Below are positions 42,135-51,284 of a DNA stretch of 64,000 nt, in pieces (the first letter of the stretch is position 1; every line of letters starts with the position of its first letter). The notes under the pieces were generated by a model. It was not told the origin of the DNA and did no database searches. It worked only from the letters and a program-made list of their open reading frames with translations. This DNA is from Fibrella aestuarina BUZ 2 (GTDB taxonomy: Bacteria > Bacteroidota > Bacteroidia > Cytophagales > Spirosomataceae), in the NCBI RefSeq assembly GCF_000331105.1, contig NC_020054.1, positions 6,275,815-6,339,814 on the forward strand. The letters run 5' to 3'. Position numbers and translations under genes: made by a program.

Positions 42135-45100
42135 ATGAGTGTTTCGAACCGACGGCATCCAGAAAGTGGCTGGTTACTGGCCACCCTCGTCGGGCTGTTG
42201 ACCACGTTGCCGACGTTGGCCCAACAGCCCGATCCGTCGTTTGAACGCTTCACCACCGACGAAGGACTGGCCAGTGATTATGTGACGGCCCTGCTGAAAG
42301 ATCGGCGTGGTTTTCTGTGGGTAGGCACCAGCAACGGGCTGAGCCGCTTCGACGGGCAACGGTTTAAAACCTACCGCCGCCGCAACGTACCCAACAGCCT
42401 GCTGGGCAATTATGTGGTCAACGAAGGGCTCACCGAAGCCCCTGACGGCATTCTCTGGATAGCTACCAACCGGGGGCTTTGCCGGTTCGATCCGGTCAGC
42501 GAGCAGTTCCGGGCCATTCCCATTCCGCCCCAGCGCGACGGGCAGGCCGACAACGATTATACCTCGCCCCTGCGCTTCGACAGGCAGGGATTCGGCTGGT
42601 TTTCGTCGAAGTACAGCCTCTACCGCCTCGACCCGAAAACCGATCGCCTGACCGCCTATCCCCTGCCGACCGTTATCGACAATGCCTACGCCGAAGCCTA
42701 CATCGACCGGCGCGGGCGCTGTTGGCTCAACCACGCCGGTCGGCTCTACCAGTTTGACCCCGGCCGTGGGCAGTTCAGGCATTGTTTGGCCATAAACCGC
42801 CAGCAACAGGCCGACTCGACCGTTCAGTTTCGCAGTTTCTACGAAGACGCACAGGGGCGGCTGTTGCTATCGGGCAGTCAGGGCGTCTGGCAGTTCGAGG
42901 CGAGCCGAAACGCGTTTATACCCGCGGCCGATCTGCCCACGTCGTTTGTGTTGGCCCTGCAGGCCGATCGGCTCCCCAACGGGCAGGCCTTCTGGTGGCT
43001 GGGGGGCGGGCCAAGTGGCCTGATGGCCCACGTACCCGGCACGCAACACCCAAGCTCGTTTGAGCGCCATACCGACGACCGGCTCAGCCACAACGGCGGG
43101 GCGGCCCTAACGTTTCTGCGTGATCCTCAATCGGGCATTGTCTGGATCGGCACGGACATGGGCCTGGAAAAAGTCGATCGGTACGCCATCCGGTTTCGGC
43201 GCAAGCTACTAACCCCGGCCAGCTCCAACGCCCGCCCCGCGTTTGTGGCCTCCGTCCGGCCCGATACCCGCGACGACAACACGGCCTGGCTCGCCGTACG
43301 GGGGATGGGGCTGGTTCGTTGGAATCGGCAGTCGGGCGCGCTGACGCCGGTGTCGTTCGGTACCCAGCCCGAGCGGCGCGATGCCCTGTCGGTGGCGCAG
43401 GATGGCCGGGGGCGTGTGTGGGTAGGTATGCGGGGCGGCGTCGGGCGGTATGACCCAGCCTCGGGCCGAGCCGATTTTATCAATGCGTTTATCCCCGCGT
43501 CGCAGCGCGCCGGGCAAGGGTTTAGCGCCGTTTTTGCCGACCGGCAGGGCCGCGTCTGGCTGGGTTCCGAACACGACGGGCTCTTCTGGTACGACCCCGA
43601 AACCGATCGGATCAACCCCTGGCCGTTGCCAACGCCGCCCCGCCTGGGCTTCGTGCGCCGCATTCAGGAAGACAGCCGGGGCCGCATTTGGGTGCTGACG
43701 GGCGCAGGCCTCTATCAGCTCGACCCGCCAACGGGCCAAACGCGCCACGTTCTGCTGCACGGTGCCCCCATTCAACCCACCGATCTGCTTCAGAGCACGT
43801 TTTCCATCGACCGCCACGACGGCCTGTGGGTATCGGGCATTGGGTTTGTGGCGCGAGCCGACACCAGTGGGCGTGTACAACGTACCTACACCCTCGCCAA
43901 TGGCCTACAGGCCGAGCATACCTTCGGCATTCAGGACGATGCACAGGGACACATCTGGCTGGCGACCGACGACCGCCTGCATGAACTCGACCCCCGCACC
44001 GGCCGCTTTCGCTACTACGACAAAGGCAGCGGGCTAATCGAAAAAATGGTGTTTCAGCCGGGCGAACTCAGCCTCAACCGCCGGGGTGAACTGTTCATCG
44101 GTTACTCCGGTGGCTTCAACTACGTGCAAACCGCCGACCTGCACCCCAACCCCACGCCCCCGCCAGTCGTGATCACTGACCTGCGGATCAACAACGTACC
44201 CAGATCGTTGGCCACGCCCGTAGTGCTTCAGCCCGGTGAAACCACCCTGACGCTCGATTTTGTGGCGCTGAACTTCAGCCGGGCCGATCAGAACCAGTAC
44301 GCCTACCGCCTCGACGGCTTTGACCAGAACTGGGTACCCACCACCGACCGGCAGGCTACTTACACCAACCTCGCGCCTGGTACGTATACGTTCCGGGTAA
44401 AAGCCGCCAACAACGACGGCGTCTGGAACCCGACGGGCGCGGCACTAACCCTGCGCGTGGCACCGGCCTATTGGCAAACAGGCTGGTTCCGGCTGCTGTG
44501 TGGGGCGCTGGTGCTGGGCATTCTCTACGCCATCTACCAGAACCGGGAAGCCCAGCGCCGCCGACTCGACGCTGTCCGCGAACGCATCGCCAAAGACCTG
44601 CACGACGACATCGGTAGCACGCTCAGCAGCATTCGCGTCTTCAGCGACGTGGTGCAGGCGCAGATTGCCCCCGTCAGGCCCGAGGCGGTGCCGCTGTTGC
44701 AGCGCATCAGCACCAACGCCACCACGCTTTCGGAGTCGATGCAGGACATTATCTGGACGGTTCAGCCCAAAAACAACCGCCTTCAGGACGTGATCACGCG
44801 CCTGCGGGAGTTTGGGCTGCGGATGGCCGAGGCCAAAGACATCCGGTTTACGATGCAGGTAGCCGACGCCTTCGACAGCCTTACCCTCGACATGGAACAA
44901 CGCCGCAACCTGTACCTTATCGGCAAGGAAAGCATCAACAACGCCATCAAATACGCCAATTGTTCGCGCATCGACATCACCCTGAGCCTCACGGGCCGAC
45001 AGCTACGGATGACGATTCAGGACGACGGCGTTGGGTTCGACGCCGCTACGGCCCATGCGGGTAACGGCCTCGCCAACCTGCATCAGCGCGCCCGCGACAT

Positions 45101-45170
45101 CGGCGGCACCTTGCACCTGACCACCGCGTCGGGCCAGGGTACACGCATCGACTTGGAGCTAACGGTGTAG
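42135..45170 (+). CDS. Two-component propeller sensor histidine kinase
   Basis: The 1011-residue protein has a signal peptide (LLATLVGLLTTLPTLAQ). About 14 beta-propeller (Reg_prop) repeats follow (LKDRRGFLWVGTSNGLSRFD type, to about residue 670). Then comes a Y_Y_Y domain near 690-780 (FSRADQNQYAYRLDGFDQNW). One transmembrane helix lies near 785-805, and the HisKA_3 block ERIAKDLHDDIGSTLSSI holds the phospho-His near residue 822. The HATPase has NNAIKYA near 936 and DDGVGF near 963. There is no receiver domain, so the cognate regulator is probably the NarL-type gene directly downstream. The ligand is probably extracellular. Confidence 0.92.
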   Translation: MSVSNRRHPESGWLLATLVGLLTTLPTLAQQPDPSFERFTTDEGLASDYVTALLKDRRGFLWVGTSNGLSRFDGQRFKTYRRRNVPNSLLGNYVVNEGLTEAPDGILWIATNRGLCRFDPVSEQFRAIPIPPQRDGQADNDYTSPLRFDRQGFGWFSSKYSLYRLDPKTDRLTAYPLPTVIDNAYAEAYIDRRGRCWLNHAGRLYQFDPGRGQFRHCLAINRQQQADSTVQFRSFYEDAQGRLLLSGSQGVWQFEASRNAFIPAADLPTSFVLALQADRLPNGQAFWWLGGGPSGLMAHVPGTQHPSSFERHTDDRLSHNGGAALTFLRDPQSGIVWIGTDMGLEKVDRYAIRFRRKLLTPASSNARPAFVASVRPDTRDDNTAWLAVRGMGLVRWNRQSGALTPVSFGTQPERRDALSVAQDGRGRVWVGMRGGVGRYDPASGRADFINAFIPASQRAGQGFSAVFADRQGRVWLGSEHDGLFWYDPETDRINPWPLPTPPRLGFVRRIQEDSRGRIWVLTGAGLYQLDPPTGQTRHVLLHGAPIQPTDLLQSTFSIDRHDGLWVSGIGFVARADTSGRVQRTYTLANGLQAEHTFGIQDDAQGHIWLATDDRLHELDPRTGRFRYYDKGSGLIEKMVFQPGELSLNRRGELFIGYSGGFNYVQTADLHPNPTPPPVVITDLRINNVPRSLATPVVLQPGETTLTLDFVALNFSRADQNQYAYRLDGFDQNWVPTTDRQATYTNLAPGTYTFRVKAANNDGVWNPTGAALTLRVAPAYWQTGWFRLLCGALVLGILYAIYQNREAQRRRLDAVRERIAKDLHDDIGSTLSSIRVFSDVVQAQIAPVRPEAVPLLQRISTNATTLSESMQDIIWTVQPKNNRLQDVITRLREFGLRMAEAKDIRFTMQVADAFDSLTLDMEQRRNLYLIGKESINNAIKYANCSRIDITLSLTGRQLRMTIQDDGVGFDAATAHAGNGLANLHQRARDIGGTLHLTTASGQGTRIDLELTV

Positions 45171-45220
45171 GGGATGTTTGATGTTAAAGGTTACCGTTTA
45201 TTGATCTTCTTTGCTGAATC

Positions 45221-45865
45221 ATGACTGTCGTTTATTACGAAGATAACCGCGAATTACGCGAAGGCATGTCGTTCCTCATTCAGGCGACGTCGGGCCTGAC
45301 GCTACTCGGTGCGTTTCCCAATTGCCACAACCTGCCCGACGAGATGCGCGCGCTCCAGCCCGACGTGGTGCTGATGGATATCGACATGCCCGGCCTGAGT
45401 GGCATCGACGCGGTGCCGCTGGTGAAAGCCACGGCCCCCAACGCTCAGGTGCTGATGCTGACGGTTTTCGACGATGACGACAAGATTTTCCGGGCCATCC
45501 GCAACGGGGCCAGTGGTTACCTGCTCAAACACACGCCCCCGTCCGACATCATCGCGGCGCTGTTCGATCTGCACCGGGGCGGCTCGCCCATGACGGCCAG
45601 CATTGCCCGCAAAGTGCTGCAACATTTTCAGCATCCGCCCGCCGCCGTGGCCCCGGTTGCCAATCAGGCCGATTATCACCTCTCGGCCCGCGAGCTGGAA
45701 ATTGTGCGGGGGCTGGTGGCGGGCTACAGCTACAAACTCATCGCCGACGATCTGCACATCAGCATCGACACCGTACGTTCCCACATCCGCAGCGTCTACG
45801 ACAAGCTACAGGTCAACTCCAAAACCGAGGCAATTCTGAAAGCGATGCGGGAAGGGCTGGTTTAA
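45221..45865 (+). CDS. NarL/FixJ-family response regulator
   Basis: The 214-residue protein has a receiver domain with the phospho-accepting D53 (VVLMDIDMPG), T81, and K103 (GYLLKHTPP). A LuxR-type HTH occupies about 150-210 (LSARELEIVRGLVAGYSYKLIADDLHISIDTVRSHIRSVY split here as the key blocks LSARELEIV and DTVRSHIRSVYDKL). It lies 50 bases after the sensor gene on the same strand, so it should be its partner. A short hairpin follows. Confidence 0.93.
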   Translation: MTVVYYEDNRELREGMSFLIQATSGLTLLGAFPNCHNLPDEMRALQPDVVLMDIDMPGLSGIDAVPLVKATAPNAQVLMLTVFDDDDKIFRAIRNGASGYLLKHTPPSDIIAALFDLHRGGSPMTASIARKVLQHFQHPPAAVAPVANQADYHLSARELEIVRGLVAGYSYKLIADDLHISIDTVRSHIRSVYDKLQVNSKTEAILKAMREGLV

Positions 45866-45887
45866 TAGTACCCCGCTAATGTTAGGC

Positions 45888-45914
45888 AATGAGGCACCCG
45901 CACAGCCTCATTTT
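45888..45914 (+). terminator. Hairpin terminator after the NarL-type regulator
   Basis: The 8-bp stem aatgaggc (45888-45895) and gcctcatt (45905-45912) is followed by more T residues. It begins about 23 bases after the stop codon. Confidence 0.65.
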
Positions 45915-45929
45915 CACCCATTCATGCGA

Positions 45930-45960
45930 TTGATGCCCGTTTGAGAAGCGGCCAACTTTG
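45930..45960 (+). promoter_or_regulatory. Candidate promoter of the outer-membrane receptor gene
   Basis: TTG (45930-45932) and CAACTTTG (45953-45960) are spaced by 20 bases, matching the Bacteroidota spacing with one or two differences in the -7 octamer. The same CAACTTTGCT occurs just before the lipoprotein gene at 50322, which supports a real element. Confidence 0.45.
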
Positions 45961-45987
45961 CTCCGTCAGTACACAACACTTACGACG

Positions 45988-48477
45988 ATGCAAACCGCTA
46001 CTAAACCCCTCTATCGCATGGCTTCCGGCTCCGATTTCTGCCTGCTGATCAGCCTGGGTACGTTCTTCCTGATGATCCTGCTTTCGTTTGCCCTTCAGGC
46101 GCAACAGCTGGCGTGGGTCACCATCTCTGGGCAGGTCCGCACGGCCGACGGAAGCCCCGCTTCCTTCGCGACCGTGCTGCTTACCAACGCCGCCGACTCC
46201 ACCCTGGTGAAGGGCGCCGTTGCCGACGCCGACGGCCGCTACGTGATTCAGACCACTAAAAGCGGGACCTTTCGGATCGCCGCGTCGCAGGTTGGTTCGA
46301 CCAACGTATACGGCCCACGATTCACGCTCGCGCCCGATCAGCTCAGCGCCGAGCAGCCCACCCTGATCCTAAGGGAGGCCGTGAAGACGCTCGGTGAAGT
46401 AAGCGTGTCCGCGAAAAAGCCCTTCATCGAACAACTACCCGACAAGACGGTGCTCAACGTGGAAAACAGCATCGTAGCGGCGGGCGGCACAGCCCTCGAC
46501 GTGCTCGAACGGGCACCCGGCGTGCTGGTCGACAGCCAGAACGACCGCATCACGCTCAAAGGCCGCGACGGCACGCTCGTGATGATCGACGGCAAACCAA
46601 CGTACCTGTCGGCGCAGGAAGTCGTGAACCTGCTGCGCAACACGCCGTCCAACACGGTCGAAACCATCGAACTGATTTCGAACCCATCGGCCAAATACGA
46701 CGCGGCGGGCAACGCGGGGATCATCAACATCCGCCTGAAACGTGGCAGCCGGGCAGGCGGCACCAACGGCAGCGCCACCGTGGGGGGCGGGTATGGTCGT
46801 TTCCCCAAAGCCTCGGCGGGCCTGACCCTCAACCACCGCGCCGGTCCCTTGAGCCTGTTCAGCAATTACAATTACGACCACCGCGAGAGCTACGGCTCGG
46901 TGGACGCCCGGCGCATCTTTGGCGCGGGCGACTCGCTCACGACGGTGCGCAACCTCGGTTATCGGCCCAACACGGCCCGTAACCATACCATCAAGCTGGG
47001 CGCCGATTACAGCATCGGCAAACGCACGACGGCCGGTTTGCTGGTCAACGGCCTGCTGAGCGACAACGACGCCCGCATCGACAACAGCAACCTGATCTAC
47101 AACGCCCGCAACGAGCTGCAACAGACGGTAACGATGGTCAACACGTCGACCCGCGCCATGCAGCGGCTATCGGCCAACGCCTATCTCAAACACAGTTTCG
47201 ACACACTGGGGCGCGAACTGACGGTTGATATCGACGCGTCACGGGTGACGATCCGGCCGCAGGACGACATGGTTACCCGCTACGCCAACGCCGCCAACGA
47301 GGAAATCAAACCTGCCCTGACGCAGCGCAACCTCCCCCCCTCGACAGTAACCATCCGGGCGGCCAAAGCCGATTACGTGCATCCGCTGGGGAAAGGCGTC
47401 CGGCTCGAAGCGGGTGGTAAACTCTCGTACGTAACCTCCGACAACGACCTGCGTTTCGAGACCCTCACTAACGGCACCTACGTACCCGACCCACAGCGCA
47501 CCAACCAGTTTCTGTACGACGAAACCATCGCGGCGGGCTACGTCAATGGGAGCCGGGAAGCGGGCAAGTGGCAGCTACAGGCCGGCCTGCGGGCCGAGCA
47601 CACCCGGTCGGTCGGCAACTCCGTCACGACCAGCCGCGTGGTCGATCGCCAATACCTTGATCTGTTTCCGAGCGTCTTTGTCACCTACAGCGCCAGCCCC
47701 GACCATCAATGGCGGGCATCGTATAGCCGCCGCATCGACCGGCCCAACTACCAGGACCTCAACCCGTTCATCTACGTAATGGACCCGTATACCTACCGCG
47801 AGGGCAACCCGTTTCTGCACCCGCAGTACACCAACGCGCTTCAGCTCGGCTACACCTACAAAAACGAAACCAGCGTTAGCCTGAGCTATAACCACACCAC
47901 CGACGTCATCACGGGTGTCAACGACCAGATGGGGCAGGTGCTGCGCGTCACGACGGTCAACCTGGCCGCGCTCGACAACGTGAATCTAAGCGTGGGAATG
48001 CCCATCAAACCGACCCGCTGGTGGACGATCCGGCCCAGTGCCGATGTGTTCTGGAATGCCTACAACGCCGCATTTGGCGGCCAACGGCTCGACTACCGCC
48101 AACTGTCGGCCAACGTGACGCTGAACCAGAGTTTTGTGTTGCCGCACGGCCTTACCGCCGAACTGTCGGGTTTCTATAACTCGCCGCTGGTGTATGGACA
48201 ACTGCATTTTGGTGGGCTGGGCCAACTCAGCGCGGGTCTGCAAAAGAGCCTGTGGCGGAAGACGGCCAGCCTGCGGGTCAACGTCAGCGATCTGCTCTAC
48301 ACCATGCGACCCGTCGGGCGCATCAACTACGGCGCTACCAACCTGACCTTCACCAACCGGGGCGAAAGCCGCGTGGCCCGGCTGACGTTCACCTGGAATT
48401 TCGGTAACCAAACGCTGAAAACGGCCCGACAACGCCGGTCGGGTGTCGAAGACGAACAAGGCCGCATCGGGGGCTGA
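45988..48477 (+). CDS. TonB-dependent-type outer-membrane receptor (OMP beta-barrel 3)
   Basis: The 829-residue protein has a signal segment (LISLGTFFLMILLSFALQAQ). A CarboxypepD-reg domain at about 45-130 carries ISGQVRTADGSPASFATVLLT. The plug-like domain has LDVLERAPGVLVDSQND and ELISNPSAKYDAAGNAGIINIRLK near 215-240. About 20-22 barrel strands follow, as in RIDRPNYQDLNPFIYV. This is the Bacteroidota TonB-linked or barrel-only (OMP_b-brl_3) family. It is directly downstream of the sensor/regulator pair and is a likely target. The substrate is unknown. Confidence 0.88.
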   Translation: MQTATKPLYRMASGSDFCLLISLGTFFLMILLSFALQAQQLAWVTISGQVRTADGSPASFATVLLTNAADSTLVKGAVADADGRYVIQTTKSGTFRIAASQVGSTNVYGPRFTLAPDQLSAEQPTLILREAVKTLGEVSVSAKKPFIEQLPDKTVLNVENSIVAAGGTALDVLERAPGVLVDSQNDRITLKGRDGTLVMIDGKPTYLSAQEVVNLLRNTPSNTVETIELISNPSAKYDAAGNAGIINIRLKRGSRAGGTNGSATVGGGYGRFPKASAGLTLNHRAGPLSLFSNYNYDHRESYGSVDARRIFGAGDSLTTVRNLGYRPNTARNHTIKLGADYSIGKRTTAGLLVNGLLSDNDARIDNSNLIYNARNELQQTVTMVNTSTRAMQRLSANAYLKHSFDTLGRELTVDIDASRVTIRPQDDMVTRYANAANEEIKPALTQRNLPPSTVTIRAAKADYVHPLGKGVRLEAGGKLSYVTSDNDLRFETLTNGTYVPDPQRTNQFLYDETIAAGYVNGSREAGKWQLQAGLRAEHTRSVGNSVTTSRVVDRQYLDLFPSVFVTYSASPDHQWRASYSRRIDRPNYQDLNPFIYVMDPYTYREGNPFLHPQYTNALQLGYTYKNETSVSLSYNHTTDVITGVNDQMGQVLRVTTVNLAALDNVNLSVGMPIKPTRWWTIRPSADVFWNAYNAAFGGQRLDYRQLSANVTLNQSFVLPHGLTAELSGFYNSPLVYGQLHFGGLGQLSAGLQKSLWRKTASLRVNVSDLLYTMRPVGRINYGATNLTFTNRGESRVARLTFTWNFGNQTLKTARQRRSGVEDEQGRIGG

Positions 48478-48517
48478 CGCGGGCCCTCTTCCGATCATCA
48501 CTAAACTACAACGAATC

Positions 48518-49834
48518 ATGAACAGACTCGTCCTTCTCCTCTCCCTGCTGCTTATTGGCGGGGCCGTTTCGGCGCAGCCATTGACCACCGCCGAACGTAC
48601 CCAAACCACCAACGCCACCCTAGCTCTGCTGAACGATCGCTACGTATTTCCGGAAGTGGCCAAACGCATGGATACCTACGTACGGAGTCGGCAACGTACC
48701 TACGATACCATTACGGACGGGCAGACGCTGGCCCGGCAGCTCACCAGCGATCTGCGCACGATCTGCCACGACAAGCACTTGACGGTCAATTACTTCCCGG
48801 AAGGTGTACCCAGTGAGCAGCTTTGGCAGAAAACTCCGACGGAGGCCGAACTCACGGCGCAGAAAGCGGCTATGCAAAAAGGGTTGTTGCGCGAAAACTT
48901 CGGCATTCTGGGCCTATCGGTGCTGAAAGGCAATCTGGGCTACCTCAATTTCAAGTACCTGGCCCCGCCCGAAATTGCGGGTGACTCGTATGTAGCCGCG
49001 CTGAATTACCTCGCCCAGACCGACGCGCTGATCATCGACCTGCGGCAGTGCGGCGGGGCCATATCCGAACACGCCATTCCGCTGTTGTGCAGCTATTTCT
49101 TCGCCGAGCCCACGCACCTCAACAGCTTCTACTGGCGCGATGGCAACCGCCTGGTTCAGTCGTGGACCTACGCGCAGGTGCCGGGGCGGCGCTACCTCGA
49201 CAAACCGATTTACATCCTCACCAGCCGCCAAACGTTTTCGGGTGCCGAAGAACTGGCCTATGACCTTGCCCAATTGAAACGGGCCACCCTCGTCGGCGAC
49301 ACCACCGGCGGCGGGGCTAATCCCGGCGGTACCCTGCGCATCAACGACCGGTTTGCCGCGTTTGTGCCGGTCGGGCGGGCCATCAACCCCATCACGCAGA
49401 CCAATTGGGAGGGCGTAGGCGTAGCGCCCGACACGGTCGTTCCGGCCAACCGGGCGCTGTACGCCGCGCAGTTGATGGCGGTTCGGACCCTCGCCAACAA
49501 ACCCGGCATCGACCCCGACTGGCGCGCCGCCTTGCTAGGCATTATGGGCGAGTTGGAACGTACCCAGCCCCGCTACGTGACCCATTCGTTTGTGCTGAAA
49601 GGCCACGCCAACGCCCACGACGTGCGGGTAGCGGGTTCCTTTAACGACTGGTCGGCGCAGGCCAACCGGCTCGTGCGGCGCGGCGATGCCTGGGTAGCCG
49701 ACGTAGAGGTACTGCCCGGCAAAATCAGTTATAAATTCATCGTCGATGGCCAATGGCTCACCGACCCGGCCAACCCCCGCACGGAGGGCGATGGCCAGTA
49801 TACCAATTCGGTGTTCGACATCGCCGAACGTTAG
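48518..49834 (+). CDS. S41 peptidase with C-terminal glycogen-binding (AMPK1_CBM) domain
   Basis: The 438-residue protein has a signal peptide (LLLSLLLIGGAVSAQ). A tail-specific S41 protease core follows, with GYLNFKYLAPPEIAG, ALIIDLRQCGGAISEHAIPLL near 170-190, and the catalytic Ser in TSRQTFSGAEELAYD near 239. The last 75 residues (about 366-438) form an AMPK1_CBM/E-set domain (HDVRVAGSFNDWSAQANRL and GKISYKFIVDGQW). The combination is unusual for an S41 peptidase. It is 40 bases downstream of the receptor gene and may process or clear it. Confidence 0.85.
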   Translation: MNRLVLLLSLLLIGGAVSAQPLTTAERTQTTNATLALLNDRYVFPEVAKRMDTYVRSRQRTYDTITDGQTLARQLTSDLRTICHDKHLTVNYFPEGVPSEQLWQKTPTEAELTAQKAAMQKGLLRENFGILGLSVLKGNLGYLNFKYLAPPEIAGDSYVAALNYLAQTDALIIDLRQCGGAISEHAIPLLCSYFFAEPTHLNSFYWRDGNRLVQSWTYAQVPGRRYLDKPIYILTSRQTFSGAEELAYDLAQLKRATLVGDTTGGGANPGGTLRINDRFAAFVPVGRAINPITQTNWEGVGVAPDTVVPANRALYAAQLMAVRTLANKPGIDPDWRAALLGIMGELERTQPRYVTHSFVLKGHANAHDVRVAGSFNDWSAQANRLVRRGDAWVADVEVLPGKISYKFIVDGQWLTDPANPRTEGDGQYTNSVFDIAER

Positions 49835-49839
49835 AGGGA

Positions 49840-50178
49840 TTACGACACGAAATCGGCGCGCATGGGCGTGAATACGTCGATCAGCACGCCGGCTTCGAGG
49901 CAGACGGCACCGTGGGGTTCATGCGGCGGGATGTAGTAGGCATCACCCGCCGCCAGTTCCCGGTCGACACCGTCGATGTGGATGGTAAACCGCCCGCTTT
50001 CTACGTAGCTCATCTGCGTGTGCGGGTGGGTGTGCAGCGCGCCCACGCCCCCCGCCTCGAAGGCGACTTTCACCATCATCAGGTTATCGTCGAAGGTCAA
50101 AATCTGGCGTTTCAGACCGCCACCGAGGTCTTCCCAGGTCAGGGCGCCCGATTCGACAAAGCGTTGCTCTCGTTGCAT
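49840..50178 (-). CDS. Small cupin-domain protein
   Basis: The 112-residue product from ATG 50178 is a single cupin with the metal-type histidines H49, H51 and H53 (ALHTHPHTQMSYVESG), E60, and a C-terminal block YYIPPHEPHGAV with H86 and H89. It resembles KdgF-type sugar-acid cupins, but a substrate cannot be read from sequence. It is transcribed towards the S41 peptidase gene and away from the lipoprotein gene at 50322. Confidence 0.85.
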   Translation of the reverse strand: MQREQRFVESGALTWEDLGGGLKRQILTFDDNLMMVKVAFEAGGVGALHTHPHTQMSYVESGRFTIHIDGVDRELAAGDAYYIPPHEPHGAVCLEAGVLIDVFTPMRADFVS

Positions 50179-50321
50179 ATAGCTGGTTGTTCGGGGCACA
50201 AGTTAGCCTCCTTTTTCCGCGATTGGTAACCGGCAAATCGCAGTTCATGCCTATCCCTCTTCCCGCAGGCCTAACGGCCAACCAACTTTGCTGGCATCAA
50301 TAGTACTTCCTCTTTTTTACC

Positions 50322-51083
50322 ATGAAAGCTCTCCTCAACAGTTTACTGGCCGTGGTCCTGATTAGTGCCTCGGCCTGCACCAACCCCGATGTGGTATCGC
50401 CCGAAACAAGCACGGCTGAGAAAGGCGTGGTTAAAGGCCGCGTCGTCGATAATCAGGGAAAACCCGTTGCCAACGCCGAGATCATCGCCAGCAGCACCGA
50501 CTATTACAACAAAACCACAACCGCGTACACCGATGCCAATGGCACATACCGCCTGCAACTACCAACGGGCGTGGCCGAAGGGTCGTACTCGGCCAGTGGA
50601 ACGGTGACGATCAAGTACCACGGCAAAAACGTCAAAATGGCCCTCTACGAAGAAAACACGCGGGTATTCTCGGCCTACGATGGCGCCGTGCGCAACTTCG
50701 TCTTCCGCCTGACGGGCAAACGCACCGCCGACGACGATGAGACGGCCACACCGCTGGGCGGCTCAGTGCAGGTGCATCATCAGGTCGATAACGTGGTCTG
50801 GGAAAACCTCGAACTCACCCTCGAGCCCGTTGGCCCGCTCGTTGACGGCAGCACCGGCCAGACGATCATCCGAACCATGCCCGCCCACGACTACTACCTG
50901 CGCGACATTCCGGTTGGACAGTACAAAATCACGGCCCGCGACAAAGTGACCGGCCAACAGCTGGGCGTTACCATCAAGGATTCGTTCAACGACTACAGCC
51001 CGTCGGTCACGGCTCTGTTCACGGAGGCAAATTTCGTCGGTGACACGTTCTGGGAAATCGTGCTGCTGGTCAATACGCTGTAG
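50322..51083 (+). CDS. Lipoprotein with carboxypeptidase-regulatory-like domain (paralogue 2)
   Basis: The 253-residue product has a lipobox (VVLISASAC). A beta domain near 33-80 has GVVKGRVVDNQGKPVANAEI and ANGTYRLQL. The C-terminal half has LELTLEPVGPLVDGSTGQTI and YYLRDIPVGQYKITARDK. These blocks match the lipoprotein at 39874 in order. It stands alone on the plus strand, with a promoter-like CAACTTTGCT upstream (50283-50290) and a good terminator after it. Confidence 0.75.
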   Translation: MKALLNSLLAVVLISASACTNPDVVSPETSTAEKGVVKGRVVDNQGKPVANAEIIASSTDYYNKTTTAYTDANGTYRLQLPTGVAEGSYSASGTVTIKYHGKNVKMALYEENTRVFSAYDGAVRNFVFRLTGKRTADDDETATPLGGSVQVHHQVDNVVWENLELTLEPVGPLVDGSTGQTIIRTMPAHDYYLRDIPVGQYKITARDKVTGQQLGVTIKDSFNDYSPSVTALFTEANFVGDTFWEIVLLVNTL

Positions 51084-51102
51084 GCGGCAGGTTCATCGTA
51101 GC

Positions 51103-51132
51103 GCCCGCTCCCCTTTGGTGGCGGGCTTTTTT
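51103..51132 (+). terminator. Intrinsic terminator after paralogue 2
   Basis: The 6-bp GC stem (gcccgc at 51103-51108, gcgggc at 51121-51126) is followed by six T residues. It begins 20 bases after the lipoprotein stop. Confidence 0.8.
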
Positions 51133-51284
51133 GTGGGCAAGCAGTTCATGCAGGCGACCTGACAGTCTGCGAGCTCCAACTGCCAACTCATGCATGGCGT
51201 CGTTTCGGTAGCAACGTACCCAGCCGACTTTTGACCCAGTCAAGAACCAATAACCTGCCCCCGGGCAACCTTCCTCCTTTGCGT

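Noticed and set aside
46435..47121. 228-codon minus-strand frame within the receptor gene
   Set aside because: It is antisense to a strong barrel gene, and no domain is seen.
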